From Flavobacterium sp. CFS9 (GTDB taxonomy: Bacteria; Bacteroidota; Bacteroidia; Flavobacteriales; Flavobacteriaceae): a stretch of 64,000 nt of DNA. Below, in pieces: positions 61,856 to 64,000 of the stretch (positions are counted from its first letter, which is position 1; every line of letters starts with the position of its first letter). Below the pieces are notes generated by a model, which ran no database searches, had not been told where the DNA came from, and worked only from the letters and a program-made list of their open reading frames with translations. The stretch spans positions 248,001-312,000 of the forward strand of contig NZ_AP031573.1 in the NCBI RefSeq assembly GCF_041154745.1, given 5' to 3'. The position numbers were made by a program, and so were the translations under genes.

Positions 61856-63055
61856 ATGAAAAAACACTTCTTACTTACGGCAATACTACTTTGCTCTGCT
61901 CTGATGTATTCGCAGGAACGTTACTTTCTTAATTCTGATACCCGTTTGTATACCTCAACCAATGAGGCTGGTGATTTTTTAGGTTATTTTAAATATGGTG
62001 CAGAAGTTCAGCTTCTTTCTGAAAGTAAAAATGGGTGGTACAAAGTAAAATCCGACAATTTCTCTGAAGGTTATGTTCCTGAGCAATTTATTGCAACAAG
62101 GTTAAACGCAAAAGATGTTAAAATAATTGACCCTGAAAATCCAATTATTGAAGGGAATGACAATTACTACGGCAGCAGCCATCTTTTTGTTTTAGTCGCC
62201 GGTTTAAAAGCAAGAGCGCTCCCGGACAAAAACTCAAAAATCAGAGCTATTCTGTTCACCGGAGATCCTGTAGCGGTAAATTATTTCCCTAAAAATCCGG
62301 ACGAATGGGTAAACATACAAGGTCACAGTGATCCCGAGTACGCACAATTTACACTTGGGAAATTCCTTGGAAAAAGACCCGATTTTAATTCTTTACTCAA
62401 AGATTTTGATAAGCTGAATGTCAATGCGGTTGCAGAACGCAAAACAATTGGCGAACGAATTGTAGAATTGGCCTGGAACAGTGAAAATACAAAACTGGCG
62501 CCTGCTTATCAAAGATATTATGAAGTTGTAAAACAATTAAACGACCCAAAACTTCTGGCCGATACGGAACTGAATATCGCTATTGCCAAAGGATTAGCTA
62601 AAACCAAAAAACCAGAAGAAATTATAGCTTTCAGTAAAAAAGCGGAATTTGTTTTAAAAGGAATTAAAACCAAATCACTCTTTTTTTCGCAAAAAGATTT
62701 AGTCAAAAGCTTTGGGAAACCTCCTAAAAAAGCAACAGTAAGCGACGAATGCGGCATTTACCTCAGTGAGCTCTTTTACTACTATCCGGATTTTGAAGTA
62801 TCAGTAGACGAAAAGAAAAATCAGGCCGAAATAACAAAGGTTTTTATCAACGAAAACAACAAACTTGTTTTCAGCCCGACAGCTTCTCTGGATCATACTC
62901 TGACCGAAAAAGCATTTATTGAAAAATACGGAACTTATATCGGTGCTTCCATGAAACACCCACATCTATACGCTATACAACTGGAAGACAGCGAATTTAG
63001 AATAGAATTCAGAGACGAAAAATTATTTACGATTGAAATAATCTTCTATTGCTGA
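61856..63055 (+). CDS. Exported SH3-domain protein
   Basis: 399 residues from the ATG at 61856; the frame extends 21 codons upstream without signal support. A signal peptide (1-20, ending MYSQ) precedes an SH3-like fold (about 25-85: [27 protein letters not shown]) and a second SH3-like region (about 100-180: [18 protein letters not shown]). The C-terminal half is unrecognised (about 190-399). The SH3 units may bind peptidoglycan or peptides in the periplasm. It is followed by panB. Confidence 0.8.
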   Translation: MKKHFLLTAILLCSALMYSQERYFLNSDTRLYTSTNEAGDFLGYFKYGAEVQLLSESKNGWYKVKSDNFSEGYVPEQFIATRLNAKDVKIIDPENPIIEGNDNYYGSSHLFVLVAGLKARALPDKNSKIRAILFTGDPVAVNYFPKNPDEWVNIQGHSDPEYAQFTLGKFLGKRPDFNSLLKDFDKLNVNAVAERKTIGERIVELAWNSENTKLAPAYQRYYEVVKQLNDPKLLADTELNIAIAKGLAKTKKPEEIIAFSKKAEFVLKGIKTKSLFFSQKDLVKSFGKPPKKATVSDECGIYLSELFYYYPDFEVSVDEKKNQAEITKVFINENNKLVFSPTASLDHTLTEKAFIEKYGTYIGASMKHPHLYAIQLEDSEFRIEFRDEKLFTIEIIFYC

Positions 63056-63076
63056 TTTCAATCTATAATTATTCAA

Positions 63077-63084
63077 TACTTTTA
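63077..63084 (+). promoter_or_regulatory. Possible -7 element of panB
   Basis: TACTTTTA, one mismatch to TAnnTTTG, 21 bp before the panB ATG. A TTG at 63049-63051 is 25 bp upstream, somewhat far. It supports separate transcription of panB. Confidence 0.35.
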
Positions 63085-63105
63085 CACATTCAAAAAAACT
63101 CAAAA

Positions 63106-63924
63106 ATGTCAGTAGCAAAAAAAGATTATAAAAAAATCACCACAAAGTCATTAATCGAAATGAAAAGCAATGGAGAAAAAATCTCAATGCTTACAGCTTA
63201 CGATTTTACAATGGCAAAAATTGTTGATACCGCAGGAATCGATGTCATTCTGGTAGGCGACTCTGCATCAAACGTTATGGCAGGTCACGAAACGACATTG
63301 CCTATTACTTTAGATCAAATGATTTACCATGCCTCGTCTGTAGTTCGCGCTGTAGACAGAGCCTTAGTAGTGGTGGATTTACCTTTCGGAAGTTACCAGT
63401 CAGATCCAAAAGAAGCTTTGCGTTCTGCGATCAGAATCATGAAAGAAAGCGGCGGACATGCTGTAAAACTTGAAGGAGGAAAAGAAATTAAAGAATCTAT
63501 CAAAAAAATATTAAACGCAGGAATTCCGGTAATGGGGCATTTAGGTTTAACACCTCAATCGATCTATAAATTCGGAACCTACAGCGTTCGCGCAAAAGAA
63601 GATGAAGAAGCTGAAAAATTAATTGAAGATGCTAAACTTCTGGAAAAAATTGGTTGTTTTGGTATTGTTTTAGAAAAAATACCGGCACATTTAGCCGAAC
63701 AGGTAGCCAAAAGCATTTCTATTCCGGTAATCGGAATCGGAGCCGGTGGCGGTGTAGACGGACAAGTTCTGGTAATTCATGATATGTTAGGAATGAACAA
63801 TGAATTCAGTCCTCGTTTCTTACGTCGTTATTTAAACTTATACGAAGAAATGACACAAGCCATCAGTCAATATGCTGCCGATGTAAAATCAAAGGATTTT
63901 CCAAATTCAGGGGAACAATATTAA
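63106..63924 (+). CDS. panB: 3-methyl-2-oxobutanoate hydroxymethyltransferase
   Basis: 272 residues from the ATG at 63106; a TTG start 57 bp upstream overlaps the preceding gene and is not used. It shows the KPHMT barrel marks: [19 protein letters not shown], magnesium ligands Asp52 ([13 protein letters not shown]) and Asp91 ([10 protein letters not shown]), Glu123 in [15 protein letters not shown] and [10 protein letters not shown]. It makes ketopantoate from 2-oxoisovalerate and methylene-tetrahydrofolate, the first step to pantothenate and CoA. No other pan gene is in the window. Confidence 0.96.
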   Translation: MSVAKKDYKKITTKSLIEMKSNGEKISMLTAYDFTMAKIVDTAGIDVILVGDSASNVMAGHETTLPITLDQMIYHASSVVRAVDRALVVVDLPFGSYQSDPKEALRSAIRIMKESGGHAVKLEGGKEIKESIKKILNAGIPVMGHLGLTPQSIYKFGTYSVRAKEDEEAEKLIEDAKLLEKIGCFGIVLEKIPAHLAEQVAKSISIPVIGIGAGGGVDGQVLVIHDMLGMNNEFSPRFLRRYLNLYEEMTQAISQYAADVKSKDFPNSGEQY

Positions 63925-63927
63925 TTT

Positions 63928-63985
63928 AGACTTACTTAGACTGCTTAGATTTTTAGACCGGCTTAGACGCTAGACTTCTTAGAAT
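63928..63985. repeat. CTTAGA-rich simple repeat after panB
   Basis: TAGACTTACTTAGACTGC, then TTAGATTTTTAGACC, GGCTTAGACGC and TAGACTTCTTAGAATC: irregular CTTAGA and TAGAC units. It is the same style of degenerate intergenic repeat as at 31.4 kb. Confidence 0.6.
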
Positions 63986-64000
63986 CTGTGTATTTAAATA

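Overview
The window looks like one contiguous chromosomal segment of a Flavobacterium-type Bacteroidota. The evidence is AT-rich DNA, paired SusC/SusD outer-membrane genes, DUF3667, DUF4293 and DUF2625 family genes, lipoprotein and Sec signals typical of the phylum, and several promoters of the TTG-N17-21-TAnnTTTG type. The species cannot be named from sequence alone. No rRNA, tRNA, CRISPR array, insertion sequence or prophage was seen.

1-15.3 kb is a sulfur-ester uptake locus: a SusC/SusD pair (SusC cut by the window edge), a secreted sulfatase, a 39-residue membrane protein, a fatty-acid-hydroxylase/sterol-desaturase-type di-iron enzyme, a periplasmic rhodanese-thioredoxin fusion, a YeiH-type putative sulfate exporter, a second secreted sulfatase and a second SusC/SusD pair. 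There is no glycoside hydrolase or polysaccharide lyase, so it reads as sulfate-ester scavenging rather than polysaccharide use.

15.3-25 kb is amino-acid and peptide catabolism: ornithine aminotransferase (rocD) divergent from an Lrp/AsnC regulator, then exported M28 peptidase, cyanophycinase-type S51 peptidase, penicillin-acylase-type Ntn hydrolase and dienelactone hydrolase, a DUF3667 membrane protein and a lipoprotein M28 peptidase. A TetR-thioesterase pair with two matching operator palindromes follows (25.3-26.5 kb).

26.6-36.7 kb is mostly housekeeping: rho with a long disordered Asn/Gln-rich insert, DUF4293, a NarL-type response regulator and histidine kinase, a metallophosphoesterase, truA, an ABC exporter, a NUMOD4/HNH-like protein and lpdA. 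Several gaps hold degenerate short repeats.

36.9-42.9 kb carries an unrecognised gene followed by SPFH-SHOCT, zinc-ribbon, coiled-coil/zinc-ribbon, acidic unknown, DUF2314-ankyrin and exported TPM-domain genes. The SPFH, zinc-ribbon and TPM parts resemble the Bacillus subtilis ydjGHI set that works with PspA, but no pspA is present here. It is the best candidate for an undescribed system in the window. Similar terminators follow many of these genes.

43-57.8 kb is a run of small accessory genes: arginase-family, three DUF1801, two SRPBCC, three GNAT, Asp/Glu racemase, SnoaL-like, NAPE-PLD-like metallohydrolase, LOG, DUF1772, VOC, DUF2625 and an M14 peptidase. 57.8-64 kb holds a cation/proton antiporter, L-serine ammonia-lyase, an SH3-domain protein and panB.
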